Source of the DNA: Chromatiaceae bacterium
GTDB taxonomy: Bacteria; Pseudomonadota; Gammaproteobacteria; Chromatiales; Chromatiaceae
Direction: 5' to 3'
Assembly: GCA_024235315.1 (NCBI GenBank)
Contig: JACKMP010000008.1
Location: forward strand, 62,001-126,000
Length of the DNA stretch: 64,000 nt
Shown: piece by piece, positions 8,129 through 19,770 of the stretch
Layout: each line of letters starts with the position of its first letter
Position numbering within the stretch: the stretch's first letter is position 1
Notes under the pieces: model-generated
The model's input: the letters and a program-made list of their open reading frames with translations, nothing else
Databases searched by the model: none
What the model was told of the DNA's origin: nothing
Translations under genes and position numbers: made by a program

Positions 8129-8896
8129 TTGCCAGACACCACGATCTTCGAGCACCCGTTGAACGAGAAGTGCCGGACCTGGCTGCGGCTGTCGCGCCTG
8201 TTTGAGCAGCTCGAGTTCCATTCGCCGCACAGCGCGGAATGGCATGCGCGAGCCGCGATGTCGGCGCTGCTCGATATCGCCAATGTACTGTCGCGTGCGG
8301 ACATCAAATCGGAGCTGCTGAAGGAACTCGAACGCTACCGGCAGTCGCTTTCCCGCATGGCCGACAGCCCGGGTGTCGATACCGACCGCCTCGCACACAT
8401 CCTGCAAAACCTGCAGCAGTCCTGCCAGGGGGTGCGTGACATCAGCGGCCAACTCGGCCAGGCTTTGCGTGGCAACGAGTTCCTGAACAGTATCGTGCAG
8501 CGCAGCAGCATCGCCGGCGGTGCATTCGATTTCGACCTCCCGCAGTACCACTACTGGCTGCAGATGCCGCAGCCGGAGCGTTCGATGCAGCTTGACGACT
8601 GGCGCCACGAAGTCGGCGCAGTGCAGGATGCGGTCGACCTGCTGCTGACCCTCATCCGCAACAGCGCGGTGCCAACCCAGGAGCACGCACCCAACGGCTT
8701 CTACCAGAAGTCCCTGCCGAGCAACATCGCCGCTCAGCTGGTGAGGGTCGGCATCCCCTCTACCGGCGGTGTCTTTGCCGAGATCAGCGGCGGCAAGCAC
8801 CGTTTCACCATCCGCTTCATGGAGTGCGGCGACTGGCAGCATCCCCAACAGGTGGACCGCGACGTGCCATTCTCACTCAGCACCTGCCTGATGTGA
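8129..8896 (+). CDS. zapD: Cell division protein ZapD
   Basis: A 255-residue protein of the ZapD (DUF1342) family, a cytoplasmic FtsZ-bundling factor. Family landmarks are the N-terminal FEHPLNEKCRTWLRLSRLF, the central all-helical region, and the C-terminal beta domain starting near NGFYQKSL. The chosen TTG start at 8129 has an AAGGA ribosome site 7 bases upstream and matches the conserved N-terminus of the family; no ATG lies between the coaE stop and this point in frame. It is followed by yacG after 8 bases. Confidence 0.93.
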   Translation: MPDTTIFEHPLNEKCRTWLRLSRLFEQLEFHSPHSAEWHARAAMSALLDIANVLSRADIKSELLKELERYRQSLSRMADSPGVDTDRLAHILQNLQQSCQGVRDISGQLGQALRGNEFLNSIVQRSSIAGGAFDFDLPQYHYWLQMPQPERSMQLDDWRHEVGAVQDAVDLLLTLIRNSAVPTQEHAPNGFYQKSLPSNIAAQLVRVGIPSTGGVFAEISGGKHRFTIRFMECGDWQHPQQVDRDVPFSLSTCLM

Positions 8897-8904
8897 GGGA
8901 CCGC

Positions 8905-9081
8905 GTGCTCGAGGTAACCTGCCCAACCTGCGGGAAGACGATCGAATGGACGCCGGCACAGAAGTGGCGTCCCTTCTGCTGCGAGCGATGCAAGCTGATC
9001 GACCTGGGGGAATGGCTGGCCGAGGAAAAGCGCATCCCCGGCGAGCCGGTCATGCCGCCCGAATCCGGCGACGAATCGTAG
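8905..9081 (+). CDS. yacG: DNA gyrase inhibitor / zinc protein YacG
   Basis: A 58-residue zinc-ribbon protein. The four ligands are Cys6, Cys9, Cys25 and Cys29 (C-x2-C-x15-C-x3-C), the exact YacG pattern, followed by the conserved DLGEWLAEEKRIPG. YacG binds GyrB and inhibits gyrase. It starts at GTG 8905 with a GAGGGA ribosome site a few bases before, inside a longer open frame. It is the last gene of the pilB-yacG run and faces the convergent gene at 9137-9559. Confidence 0.95.
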   Translation: MLEVTCPTCGKTIEWTPAQKWRPFCCERCKLIDLGEWLAEEKRIPGEPVMPPESGDES

Positions 9082-9082
9082 G

Positions 9083-9100
9083 CGCCGAGCCCTCTCGGCG
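9083..9100 (+). terminator. Possible hairpin terminator after yacG
   Basis: A perfect 7-bp stem (CGCCGAG / CTCGGCG) with a 4-base loop, starting two bases after the yacG stop and lying between convergent genes. No T-run follows, so the role is uncertain. Confidence 0.35.
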
Positions 9101-9136
9101 ATCCCGCCGCCGATCAATCGGCAAGAGACTGGCCTC

Positions 9137-9559
9137 CTACAAGGGGAAATCCGCCACCGAGGTGTCGCGGTTGCCGACCACGCGTACACGTAACACCGTG
9201 GTCTGTGACGGGACGTCCGGCACCAGCCAGGTGTCGCCGCGCAAGGCCGCAAGGTAGGAACCGAGCTCACTGCCATCGGTCGACAGGGCGATCAGCTCGA
9301 TTCGCGTGATGCCAGCCGTTTCCAGGCCAGTCTGGCGCACGACGAGACCGCCCGGAACAGGTCCGAGCAGCACGGCGCGGTCGCCGGCCATCGCGGCACA
9401 GGGCATCGCCCGCGGCCGGCATGAAGATTCAGTCTTGAGAAAGACAAAGGGTTCGGCCTCGAACACTCGGTGGGTCTTGCGCCCGATCTGGCCCCAGCTC
9501 AACGCGAGCCCGACCGCTACGATAACGAAGAAGATCCAGTAACTAGCCTGCCGCGTCAT
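9137..9559 (-). CDS. Small single-pass membrane protein of unknown function
   Basis: A 140-residue protein that I do not recognise. One transmembrane or signal-anchor helix is at residues 6-24 (SYWIFFVIVAVGLALSW); the rest looks like an extracytoplasmic beta-rich domain with no catalytic motif. Its ATG lies inside the 3' end of the Nudix-ThiE gene, with a 17-base overlap, so it is translated from the same mRNA as the last gene of the argJ-mutT run. An upstream extension of the frame is possible but lies wholly inside the Nudix gene. Confidence 0.7.
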   Translation of the reverse strand: MTRQASYWIFFVIVAVGLALSWGQIGRKTHRVFEAEPFVFLKTESSCRPRAMPCAAMAGDRAVLLGPVPGGLVVRQTGLETAGITRIELIALSTDGSELGSYLAALRGDTWLVPDVPSQTTVLRVRVVGNRDTSVADFPL

Positions 9560-10499
9560 CGCCCCACAACCCGCGAATACCGGCGACACCCTGTGCACCG
9601 TGCCGCCAGGCGGTATCGAGCAGCGCCGGACGCATCCCACCCAGTGCGTATACCGGCATGCTGGCGGCGTCCGAAAGGGCGGCGAACCCGTCCCAGCCGA
9701 GCGGCTCGGCATCCGGATGACTGCGCGTCGGCAGCACCGGCGACAACAACGCAAAGTCGGCACCCACCTTCCCTGCCTGCGCGAGATCCGCTGCGCTGTG
9801 ACAGGACGCAGCGAGCAGATGCGAGGCACTCAGCGGGCGTGTCTGGTAGGCGTGCAACTCGCGGCTGTTAAGGTGCAGCCCATCAGCACCGATCGCACGC
9901 GCTGTCTCGGCGTTACCGTTGAACAGCACCCGAGCCTGGTGCGTGTGGCAAAGGGCACAGGCCTCGCGCCCGATACGCACCAGCTCTTCCTCGGAAAGAT
10001 CGAACAGGCGAAGTTGCACCAGCCGGATACCGCTGCTCAGGCTGGCCTCGAGCGCCTGCAGAAAGCGCCCGCGCTCACCGACCTGCGGCGGTGTGATCAG
10101 ATAGAGCGGGGGCAGCCGCAGCGCCATGACGATCGGAACATCTGCAGCGGGCATCGGGTAGTCGGCCAGTTCATGGCGCCCCACCCAGGCCAGCGGCTGA
10201 CCTTCACGCCCGACAGGCTGACCTTCCCAGGAATCGACCCGGTGGACATCCAGCAGCACGCTGCGATCGGCATAGTGATGGGTGATGCGGATCAGCGGCC
10301 GGTGCGCGACGACCTCGATGCCCAGTTCCTCGTGCAACTCCCGGGCGAGTCCTGCGGCAACGGTCTCGCCCGGCTCCAGTTTGCCACCCGGAAATTCCCA
10401 AAGCCCCCCCTGGTGGGTGTCGTCATGCCGCCTGGCCAGCAACACCCGGCCGGCATCGTCGATCAGGGCGGCAGCGGCGACATGGATGACCGGGCTCAT
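9543..10499 (-). CDS. mutT: Nudix hydrolase (MutT-type) fused to a ThiE-like domain
   Basis: A 318-residue two-domain protein. The N-terminal part (about 1-130) is a MutT-type Nudix hydrolase with a perfect box GX5EX7REUXEEXGU from Gly39 to Ile61 (GGKLEPGETVAAGLARELHE and following). The C-terminal part (about 132-315) is a TIM barrel related to thiamine phosphate synthase (PPLYLITP, GIRLVQLRLFDLSEEEL, LLSPVLPTRSHPDAEPLGW). MutT removes 8-oxo-dGTP from the nucleotide pool. The ThiE-like half has an HPDA segment where true ThiE usually has Thr-Lys at the phosphate site, so thiamine synthesis is doubtful. This fusion is common in gammaproteobacteria near argJ and secA, as here. argJ lies 13 bases upstream. 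Confidence 0.92.
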   Translation of the reverse strand: MSPVIHVAAAALIDDAGRVLLARRHDDTHQGGLWEFPGGKLEPGETVAAGLARELHEELGIEVVAHRPLIRITHHYADRSVLLDVHRVDSWEGQPVGREGQPLAWVGRHELADYPMPAADVPIVMALRLPPLYLITPPQVGERGRFLQALEASLSSGIRLVQLRLFDLSEEELVRIGREACALCHTHQARVLFNGNAETARAIGADGLHLNSRELHAYQTRPLSASHLLAASCHSAADLAQAGKVGADFALLSPVLPTRSHPDAEPLGWDGFAALSDAASMPVYALGGMRPALLDTAWRHGAQGVAGIRGLWGDDAAG

Positions 10500-10512
10500 G
10501 CCACTGTCCCGT

Positions 10513-11700
10513 TCAGCTGCGGTACTCGGCGTTGATCTTCACGTAGTCGTACGAGAGATCGCAGGTCAGCACCTCGACCTCCGCATCACCCCTGGCGAGG
10601 TCAATGCGGATTTCGATATCGCTCTGTTTCATCACCGCCTTGCCTGCCTCCTCGGTATAGCCGGGGTCGCGCCCGCCACCACTGACAATACACGCTTCCC
10701 CGAGCCAGATGCGGATACTGTCGACGTCAAGCCCGGAGACACCTGCCCTGCCGACCGCGGCCAGGATACGCCCCCAGTTGGGATCGGAGGCAAACAGCGC
10801 GGTCTTGACCAGTGGCGAATGTGCCACCGTATAGGCGACGAGGCGTGCTTCCGCCGCGTCGATGGCGGACTGCACATGCACACGCACCAGCTTGGTCGCG
10901 CCCTCGCCGTCGCGCACGATCATCTCTGCCAGTTCAGCGCACACGGCCTGCACCGCTTCTGACAGCAGCTTTCCGTCCGGCGAATCGAGTGACTCCACCG
11001 CTATACCGGAGGCACCGCTGGCAAGCAGCACGCAGGCGTCGTTGGTCGAGGTGTCGCCATCGACGGTGATGCTGTTGAACGAGCGATCCACGGCAGCACC
11101 CAACATCGCCTGCAACTCCGGTTGCGACACCCGTGCATCGGTCGCGACATAGGCCAGCATCGTCGCCATGTCGGGACAGATCATCCCAGAGCCCTTGGTG
11201 ATGCCGGTGACGGTGACCTCGCCTCCCGACAGGGCGACCGTCCGCGACGACAGCTTGGGCACGGTATCGGTGGTCATGATCGCAGCAGCGGCGAGTGCCC
11301 AGTTGTCTTCGCGCAGCCCTGACAACAGCGCCGGGACAGCCCGGGCGAACGGATCGACCGGCAGATCCTGGCCGATCACGCCGGTGGAGAACGGCATCAC
11401 CTGGCTCATCGCGCAGCCGGCCATGCCGGCGAGCAGACGACAGGTCTCGCGCGCCGCGCGCAGACCCGGCACACCGGTGCCGGCATTGGCATTGCCCGAG
11501 TTGATCAGCAGGTAACGGATCGGCCCCTTCGCCAGGTGCTCGCGCGCGACCGTCACCGGCGCCGCACAGAAGGCATTGCGGGTGAATACCGCCGCACAGG
11601 CGCCCCCCTCTCCCAGTTCGATCAGCAGCAGGTCATCGCGATTCTTGTAGCGGATACCTGCAGCGGCCACTGCCAGGCGAATTCCCCGAACCTCATGCAT
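10513..11700 (-). CDS. argJ: Glutamate N-acetyltransferase / amino-acid acetyltransferase ArgJ
   Basis: A 395-residue Ntn-type enzyme of arginine synthesis. It transfers the acetyl group from N-acetylornithine to glutamate (step 5 to step 1 recycling). The self-cleavage site is in KGSGMICPDMATML, where the bond before Thr180 is cut to give alpha and beta chains with Thr180 as nucleophile. Other landmarks are LLINSGNANA near 64-73 and SITVDGDTSTND. It stands between secA (41 bases upstream) and the Nudix fusion. Whether it is mono- or bifunctional cannot be told from the sequence. Confidence 0.96.
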   Translation of the reverse strand: MHEVRGIRLAVAAAGIRYKNRDDLLLIELGEGGACAAVFTRNAFCAAPVTVAREHLAKGPIRYLLINSGNANAGTGVPGLRAARETCRLLAGMAGCAMSQVMPFSTGVIGQDLPVDPFARAVPALLSGLREDNWALAAAAIMTTDTVPKLSSRTVALSGGEVTVTGITKGSGMICPDMATMLAYVATDARVSQPELQAMLGAAVDRSFNSITVDGDTSTNDACVLLASGASGIAVESLDSPDGKLLSEAVQAVCAELAEMIVRDGEGATKLVRVHVQSAIDAAEARLVAYTVAHSPLVKTALFASDPNWGRILAAVGRAGVSGLDVDSIRIWLGEACIVSGGGRDPGYTEEAGKAVMKQSDIEIRIDLARGDAEVEVLTCDLSYDYVKINAEYRS

Positions 11701-11742
11701 GGAAGCCCCTCCGTCCGATCGCCTGACCGTTGCAGGCCATCT

Positions 11743-14547
<2,805 letters not shown>

Positions 14548-14626
14548 GGACTTACGACCTTCCAGGACGAGCAAAAACGAAGGCCGGAATGATAACCCAA
14601 TCGGCAGTTCACCCGGCCGCCAACAA

Positions 14627-14650
14627 AAGAAAAAACCCGCTGGCGCGGGT
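14627..14650 (-). terminator. Rho-independent terminator after the M23 peptidase gene
   Basis: Read on the minus strand, ACCCGC-GCCA-GCGGGT forms a 6-bp stem with a 4-base loop followed by six T and a further T-rich stretch. It lies 25 bases after the stop of the gene ending at 14675 and before secA, so secA probably has its own promoter or relies on read-through. Confidence 0.85.
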
Positions 14651-14674
14651 CATCAGACGATCAGAGCGCTCGGC

Positions 14675-15601
14675 TCACTTGGAGCGGACATAGCGTTGGG
14701 GGTCGACTATCTTGCCGTCGCGGTGTACCTCGAAATGCACATGCGGACCGCTCGAGCGCCCGGTGCTTCCGAGCAGCGCGATTGTCTGGCCCTTGCTGAC
14801 CACATCACCGGCGCGCACCAGGTTTTCCTTGTTGTGCCCATACAGTGTGGTGTAACCATCGACGTGGCGGATTTCGACCAGGTTGCCGTAGCCGGAGGCC
14901 TTCTCCGCACGCACCACGACACCGGATGCGACGGCGACCACGTCGGAACCACGCTTGCCAGCGAAATCCACCCCGCGGTGATACGACTTCTTACCATTGA
15001 ACGGGTCAGTGCGCTTGCCGTAACCCGATGACATCCACCCCTGTTTCACCGGGCGTCCCGATGGCATCACATCGGCAAGCACCTTGCGATTCATCAGCAC
15101 ATATTCGAGAGCACTGAGCTTTTCCTCGCGGTCGGCCAGCAGGCCCGAAATGCGCGCCATCTCGTTGCTCAGATCATTCACGCCCAGGCTGTCGCCCGGC
15201 ACGCTGTCTTCGGCACCACCCTGCGGCGGCGCAGAAGCGAAATCGAACTCGCCGCGATCCAGTTTGCCGACATCCACCAGGCGGTCACCCAGTGCGTCGA
15301 GGCGCATCACGTGTGCCTGCAACTGGGCGATCTTCAGCGCCAGTGCATCGAGGTGGGCGCGCTGCTCGGCTTTCGCGTCTTCGATCACGCGGCGTTCCGC
15401 GTCGAGCATCTTATGGACCTCAGCATTCGCGGTCTCGACGCTACTGCGCCTGCCGTATTGCTCGCCCAGATGAAACCCACCCCACAGGGTCAACGCAGTC
15501 ACGGCGAACACCGCCAGACCGGCCAACGCGGCGGCACGCGGCATACATACATCGATACTGCCGGTACGTTTGCAGAAGTCGGAAAGAAATATGATCTTCA
15601 A
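14675..15601 (-). CDS. M23-family peptidoglycan endopeptidase, membrane anchored
   Basis: A 308-residue protein with an N-terminal transmembrane helix (about 22-42), a coiled-coil region (about 55-105 and 140-165) and a LytM/M23 zinc peptidase domain (about 190-300). The zinc ligands are seen in HRGVDF and in the final HVHFEV, with the SSGYGKRTDP entry motif. It would cut peptide cross-links in the periplasm, or act as an inactive activator if a ligand is lost, but both motifs look complete. The start is a TTG; the resulting MKIIFLSDFCKRTG matches the N-terminal style of this family, while an ATG at 15544 would remove part of it. It is often found beside secA and lpxC. Confidence 0.88.
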   Translation of the reverse strand: MKIIFLSDFCKRTGSIDVCMPRAAALAGLAVFAVTALTLWGGFHLGEQYGRRSSVETANAEVHKMLDAERRVIEDAKAEQRAHLDALALKIAQLQAHVMRLDALGDRLVDVGKLDRGEFDFASAPPQGGAEDSVPGDSLGVNDLSNEMARISGLLADREEKLSALEYVLMNRKVLADVMPSGRPVKQGWMSSGYGKRTDPFNGKKSYHRGVDFAGKRGSDVVAVASGVVVRAEKASGYGNLVEIRHVDGYTTLYGHNKENLVRAGDVVSKGQTIALLGSTGRSSGPHVHFEVHRDGKIVDPQRYVRSK

Positions 15602-15686
15602 TTGGTTTCTCGCTCGGCCCTATCAGCCTATCGACCTCTAACGGTGTACTCTTTAACCCGTGACTCTTCGCTCCGAGACCCATGTC

Positions 15687-16124
15687 ATGGCCCGCAGCCC
15701 CAAGTCGGTTCGCCACCTGCTTAAAGACAAACCAACGCTCAAGTTGCTTGAACTCGAGATCAGCGCCCAGAAGGCACTGTTGGCAAAGGTCCGGCGTCTG
15801 TTGCCCGACGACCTTGCCCCGCACTGTGCTGCCGCCCAATTGCACGGACCGCAGTTGGTGCTGCATACGGATTCGCCCGTCTGGGCTACCCGCCTGCGCT
15901 ATCTTGCGCCACAAGTGCTGAGTCTATTGCGCTCAGATTTTCCGTCATTGAGCGAAGTCAAGATCAGGGTGCTGATCCCCCGACCGGCGGCCCGGCCACC
16001 CCGGCGGCCTGCACGCAAATCCGATGTCGCCGCGGCGATTATCCACGACAGCGCACTCGACACCAAACCGGAGCCCTTGCGCGACGCACTGCTGCGCCTC
16101 AGTGAAGCATTAAAACGCCATTAA
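15687..16124 (+). CDS. dciA: DciA-type replicative helicase loader (DUF721)
   Basis: A 145-residue protein with the DUF721/DciA fold in the N-terminal 100 residues (LLELEISAQKALLAKVRRLLPDDLAPHC ... LVLHTDSPVWATRLRYLAPQVLSLL) and a basic Pro/Arg-rich stretch (RPAARPPRRPARK) before a short C-terminal helix. DciA loads DnaB in bacteria lacking DnaC. The ATG at 15687 is preferred over a GTG nine codons earlier. It is divergent from the M23 gene and convergent with lpxC, a conserved arrangement. Confidence 0.9.
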   Translation: MARSPKSVRHLLKDKPTLKLLELEISAQKALLAKVRRLLPDDLAPHCAAAQLHGPQLVLHTDSPVWATRLRYLAPQVLSLLRSDFPSLSEVKIRVLIPRPAARPPRRPARKSDVAAAIIHDSALDTKPEPLRDALLRLSEALKRH

Positions 16125-16195
16125 ATACAATGAATTACCCTCGCCTCGACCCTCTCCCGGCTGCCGGAGCAAGGATACGCGTCAGGCATTCCACA

Positions 16196-17107
16196 TTATG
16201 AAACGTGGGCGGGCTTCATGTACGAGATTGGCGCCCGCTCTGCATCCTCGAACGTGACTTCCTCCCAGGTCTCGGGCTGGGTGATCAACGTCTTGAGCAG
16301 GCGGTTGTTCAGCTCATGGCCAGACTTGTAGCCGCTGAATGCGCCAATCAGGCTGTGACCGAGCAGGTACAGATCACCGATCGCATCCAGGATCTTGTGC
16401 TTGACGAACTCGTCCTCGTAACGCAGACCGTCCTCGTTGAGGACCCGGAAGTCATCGACGACGATCGCGTTGTCCATGCTGCCACCCAGCGCCAGACCGT
16501 TCTCACGCAGCATCTCGATGTCGCGCAAAAAGCCGAAGGTGCGCGCCCGGCTCACTTCCTTGACGAACGATGTCGAGGAAAAATCGATCACCGAGCGGCG
16601 GCTCTCCTCGCTCATCGCCGGATGATCGAAGTCGATGCCGAAGCTGACCTTGAATCCGTTGAACGGTTCGAAACGTGCGATCTTGTCGCCTTCGCGGACC
16701 TCGACCGGACGTTTGATGCGGATGAAGCGCTTGGCCACGTTCTGCTCTTCGACGCCCGCCGACTGGATCAGAAACACAAACGGCCCGGCACTGCCGTCCA
16801 TGATAGGCACCTCGGCCGCGCTCACGTCGACATAGGCATTGTCGATACCGAGCCCGGCAAATGCGGAAAGCAGGTGCTCTACAGTCGAGATGCGGGCACC
16901 GTCCTTGGTCAACGTGGTCGACAGGCGCGTATCACCGACGTTCTCGGCCTTGGCGGGGATATCCACCGGCGGCTCAAGATCTACCCGACGAAACACGATT
17001 CCGGTATCCGGCGCCGCCGGGCGAAGGGTCAGATAGACCTTCGCGCCGGTGTGCAGGCCAACTCCCGTCGCGCGAATCACGTTTTTCAAGGTGCGCTGCT
17101 TAATCAT
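16196..17107 (-). CDS. lpxC: UDP-3-O-acyl-N-acetylglucosamine deacetylase LpxC
   Basis: The 303-residue zinc deacetylase that commits UDP-GlcNAc to lipid A. The zinc ligands are His78 (VEHLLSA), His237 and Asp241 (KHKILDAIGD); the catalytic base is in the conserved PIMDGSAGPF region and the C-terminal SGYKSGHELNNRLL holds the second active-site His. Length is standard. It is the last gene of the dcw cluster, separated from ftsZ by 196 bases with its own promoter-like sequences. Confidence 0.97.
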   Translation of the reverse strand: MIKQRTLKNVIRATGVGLHTGAKVYLTLRPAAPDTGIVFRRVDLEPPVDIPAKAENVGDTRLSTTLTKDGARISTVEHLLSAFAGLGIDNAYVDVSAAEVPIMDGSAGPFVFLIQSAGVEEQNVAKRFIRIKRPVEVREGDKIARFEPFNGFKVSFGIDFDHPAMSEESRRSVIDFSSTSFVKEVSRARTFGFLRDIEMLRENGLALGGSMDNAIVVDDFRVLNEDGLRYEDEFVKHKILDAIGDLYLLGHSLIGAFSGYKSGHELNNRLLKTLITQPETWEEVTFEDAERAPISYMKPAHVS

Positions 17108-17211
17108 GAATCTGGGCTCTCCGAATCAAAATTCCGTTATTTTTCAGCTATTAAGCCTACTACATCGCGGAATCTCGACGACGCAGTGTGATAGTGATCC
17201 CCCGATACATG

Positions 17212-17269
17212 CTTAGGGAATACCCTTATTGTCAACGCTAATGACGTTGCGATCAAGCAAAAATGTCAA
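17212..17269 (-). promoter_or_regulatory. Putative lpxC promoter(s), tandem TTGACA boxes
   Basis: In the ftsZ-lpxC gap, read toward lpxC, two perfect -35 hexamers TTGACA occur (plus-strand 17264-17269 and 17230-17235). The nearer one is followed after 18 bases by CATGTA, a weak -10. This suggests that lpxC can be transcribed apart from ftsZ. The remaining bases up to the lpxC ATG are A/T-rich and show no hairpin. Confidence 0.45.
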
Positions 17270-17303
17270 TGCCTCCCATTACGAGAAACCGTGTAAACGG
17301 CGC

Positions 17304-18479
17304 CTAGTCCGCCTGGCGACGCAGGAACGCAGGAATATCCAGGTACTCCATGTTCTTGCTGGCGGCGGCCTTGACGAAGTCGTTGGCCGTTTTGGGATTG
17401 CGCCGAATATTGGTTGGCACTTCGAGCGAAGTGTAATCGAGATTGTCGGTTTCGGTCGCGTCGTTGCTGACCAGCCGCACCGGCTTGATCTCCACTTCCG
17501 GCTGCTTCACCACTGCCGGCAGCTCTTCGCCGAGCCCGGTTGCAACCACAGTCACCCGCATCTCATCGACCATTTCCGGATCGATGACCGTTCCGACGAC
17601 GACCGTCGCATCGTCGCGTGCAAATTCTTTGACCGTGTTGCCGACCTCGTCGAACTCCCCGATCGCCAGATCGAGCCCTGCTGTGATATTGACCAGGATT
17701 CCGCGTGCACCGGACAGGTTGATGTCCTCCAGCAATGGACTGCGGATGGCCAACTCGGCCGCCTCACGGGCACGCTTCTCACCGCTCGCGCGGCCAGTAC
17801 CCATCATTGCGACACCCATCTCCGACATCACTGTGCGCACGTCGGCGAAGTCCACGTTGATCAGACCCGGCCGGGTGATCAGCTCGGCGATACCCTGCAC
17901 CGCGTTCAGCAGCACGTCGTTGGCCGCCTTGAAGGCATCGAGCAGCGAGGTGGTCTTGCCCAGCACCGACAACAGCTTCTCGTTGGGGATGGTGATCAGC
18001 GAGTCCACGTGCTCCGACAGCCTGGCGATGCCTTCTTCCGCGATCCGCAGGCGCTTGCCACCTTCAAAACTGAACGGCTTGGTCACGACGGCCACGGTCA
18101 GGATACCGAGCTCCTTGGCCACCTCGGCGACCACCGGGGCTGCGCCGGTGCCGGTCCCACCACCCATACCTGCTGTGATGAACACCATGTCGGCACCTTC
18201 CAGTGCTTCGTAGATGCGGTCACGATCCTCCATCGCGGCCTCGAATCCACGGTCAGGATTCGCACCTGCGCCCAGCCCACGGGTCACGTTCGAACCCAGC
18301 TGCAGTGCCGTGCGCACCTCAGTGTTCTTCAGCGCCTGGGCATCTGTGTTCGCGCAGATGAACTCGACACCTTCGATGTTCGACCTCAACATGTGGTTCA
18401 CGGCATTGCCGCCGCCACCGCCGACACCGATAACCTTGATTACTGCGTTCTGGCTATCCACATCCATCAACTCAAACAT
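17304..18479 (-). CDS. ftsZ: Cell division GTPase FtsZ
   Basis: A 391-residue tubulin homologue that forms the Z ring. The N-terminal GTPase domain shows IKVIGVGGGGGNAVNHM, the tubulin signature GGGTGTGAAPV and the T7 loop (NVDFADVRTVM); the C-terminal tail ends with the conserved FtsA/ZipA-binding peptide LDIPAFLRRQAD. The start used is MFELMDVDSQ, with a GAGGAGAGGA ribosome site just upstream, nine codons inside the longest open frame. ftsA lies 55 bases upstream. Confidence 0.98.
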   Translation of the reverse strand: MFELMDVDSQNAVIKVIGVGGGGGNAVNHMLRSNIEGVEFICANTDAQALKNTEVRTALQLGSNVTRGLGAGANPDRGFEAAMEDRDRIYEALEGADMVFITAGMGGGTGTGAAPVVAEVAKELGILTVAVVTKPFSFEGGKRLRIAEEGIARLSEHVDSLITIPNEKLLSVLGKTTSLLDAFKAANDVLLNAVQGIAELITRPGLINVDFADVRTVMSEMGVAMMGTGRASGEKRAREAAELAIRSPLLEDINLSGARGILVNITAGLDLAIGEFDEVGNTVKEFARDDATVVVGTVIDPEMVDEMRVTVVATGLGEELPAVVKQPEVEIKPVRLVSNDATETDNLDYTSLEVPTNIRRNPKTANDFVKAAASKNMEYLDIPAFLRRQAD

Positions 18480-18534
18480 TTTCCTCTCCTCCAGATGCCG
18501 ACCCACCCCTCGTCGGGGGCGAAGTCCGATTTGA

Positions 18535-19770
18535 TTAAAAGTTTCCCTGGAACCAACTCTTCATCCGGTTCCAAACCGATTTGAGACTCCCACCACCGAC
18601 GTTCTCAGGCAGCCGCGCCGCCCGGTTCCGATGGCCAAACAACAGCAAGCCCACGCCAGTGGCATGAATGGGATTGCGTACGACATCCACCAGGCCGGTC
18701 ACGTACTGGGGGATGCCCAGCCGCACCGGCATGTGAAAAACCTCTTCTGCCAGGTCGATCAGCCCCTCCATCTTGGCGCTGCCGCCGGTCAACACGACAC
18801 CTCCGGCCACCAGGTCTTCATAACCCGAGCGGCGCAGTTCCGACTGAATAAGGGTGAGCAGTTCCTCGTAGCGCGGCTCTACCACCTCGGCCAGGGTCTG
18901 GCGAGACAATCGGCGCGGCGGCCGATCGCCGATGCTCGGCACCTCGATCGTCTCGTCGGGACTGGCGAGCTGTGTCAGCGCACAGGCGTACTTGAGCTTG
19001 ATCTCTTCGGCATGTTGCGTCGGTGTGCGCAACGCGACGGCAATGTCATTGGTGACCTGATCACCGGCAATCGGGATCACCGCGGTATGGCGAATGGAGC
19101 CGCCGGTAAACACTGCGATGTCGGTGGTGCCGCCGCCGATGTCGACCAGGCAGACACCCAGGTCCTTTTCGTCATCCTCGAGCACCGAGTAACTCGAGGC
19201 CAGCTGTTCGAGAATCAGGTCCTCGACCTCGAGACCACAGCGGCGCACACACTTGATGATGTTCTGCGCGGCGCTGACCGCACCGGTCACCATGTGGACC
19301 CGCGCCTCGAGACGGACACCCGACATCCCGACCGGGTCGTGGATGCCTTCCTGGTTATCGATGATGAATTCCTGCGGCAGGATGTGCAGGATCTTCTGGT
19401 CGGCCGGGATCGCCACCGCCCGTGCTGCGTCGATCACGCGTTCGACGTCAGAATGCGACACCTCGCCGTCCTTGATCGGGACGATGCCATGCGAGTTCAG
19501 ACTGGAGATATGACTGCCGGCGATCCCGGCATACACTGCATCGATCTCCACGCCGGCCATCAGCTCAGCCTCCTCGACCGCGCGCTGGATCGACTGCACG
19601 GTCGATTCGATGTTGACCACCACGCCTTTCTTCAGGCCACGCGATGGATGCGAGCCGATCCCGATGATTTCGACCTCGTTGTCCTGCCTGACTTCACCAA
19701 CGATGGCGACCACTTTCGAGGTGCCGATATCGAGTCCGACGATGATGTTCTTGTCGGTGCGTTTGACCAT
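18535..19770 (-). CDS. ftsA: Cell division protein FtsA
   Basis: The 411-residue actin-like tether of FtsZ to the membrane. It has the phosphate-1 loop IIVGLDIGTSKVVAIVGE, the phosphate-2 loop LVDIGGGTTDIAVF and the adenosine motif VVLTGGSAKMEGL, with the inserted 1C domain at about 85-165. The amphipathic membrane-targeting helix is at the C-terminus (SVWNRMKSWFQGNF). Its ATG overlaps the ftsQ stop. Confidence 0.98.
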   Translation of the reverse strand: MVKRTDKNIIVGLDIGTSKVVAIVGEVRQDNEVEIIGIGSHPSRGLKKGVVVNIESTVQSIQRAVEEAELMAGVEIDAVYAGIAGSHISSLNSHGIVPIKDGEVSHSDVERVIDAARAVAIPADQKILHILPQEFIIDNQEGIHDPVGMSGVRLEARVHMVTGAVSAAQNIIKCVRRCGLEVEDLILEQLASSYSVLEDDEKDLGVCLVDIGGGTTDIAVFTGGSIRHTAVIPIAGDQVTNDIAVALRTPTQHAEEIKLKYACALTQLASPDETIEVPSIGDRPPRRLSRQTLAEVVEPRYEELLTLIQSELRRSGYEDLVAGGVVLTGGSAKMEGLIDLAEEVFHMPVRLGIPQYVTGLVDVVRNPIHATGVGLLLFGHRNRAARLPENVGGGSLKSVWNRMKSWFQGNF

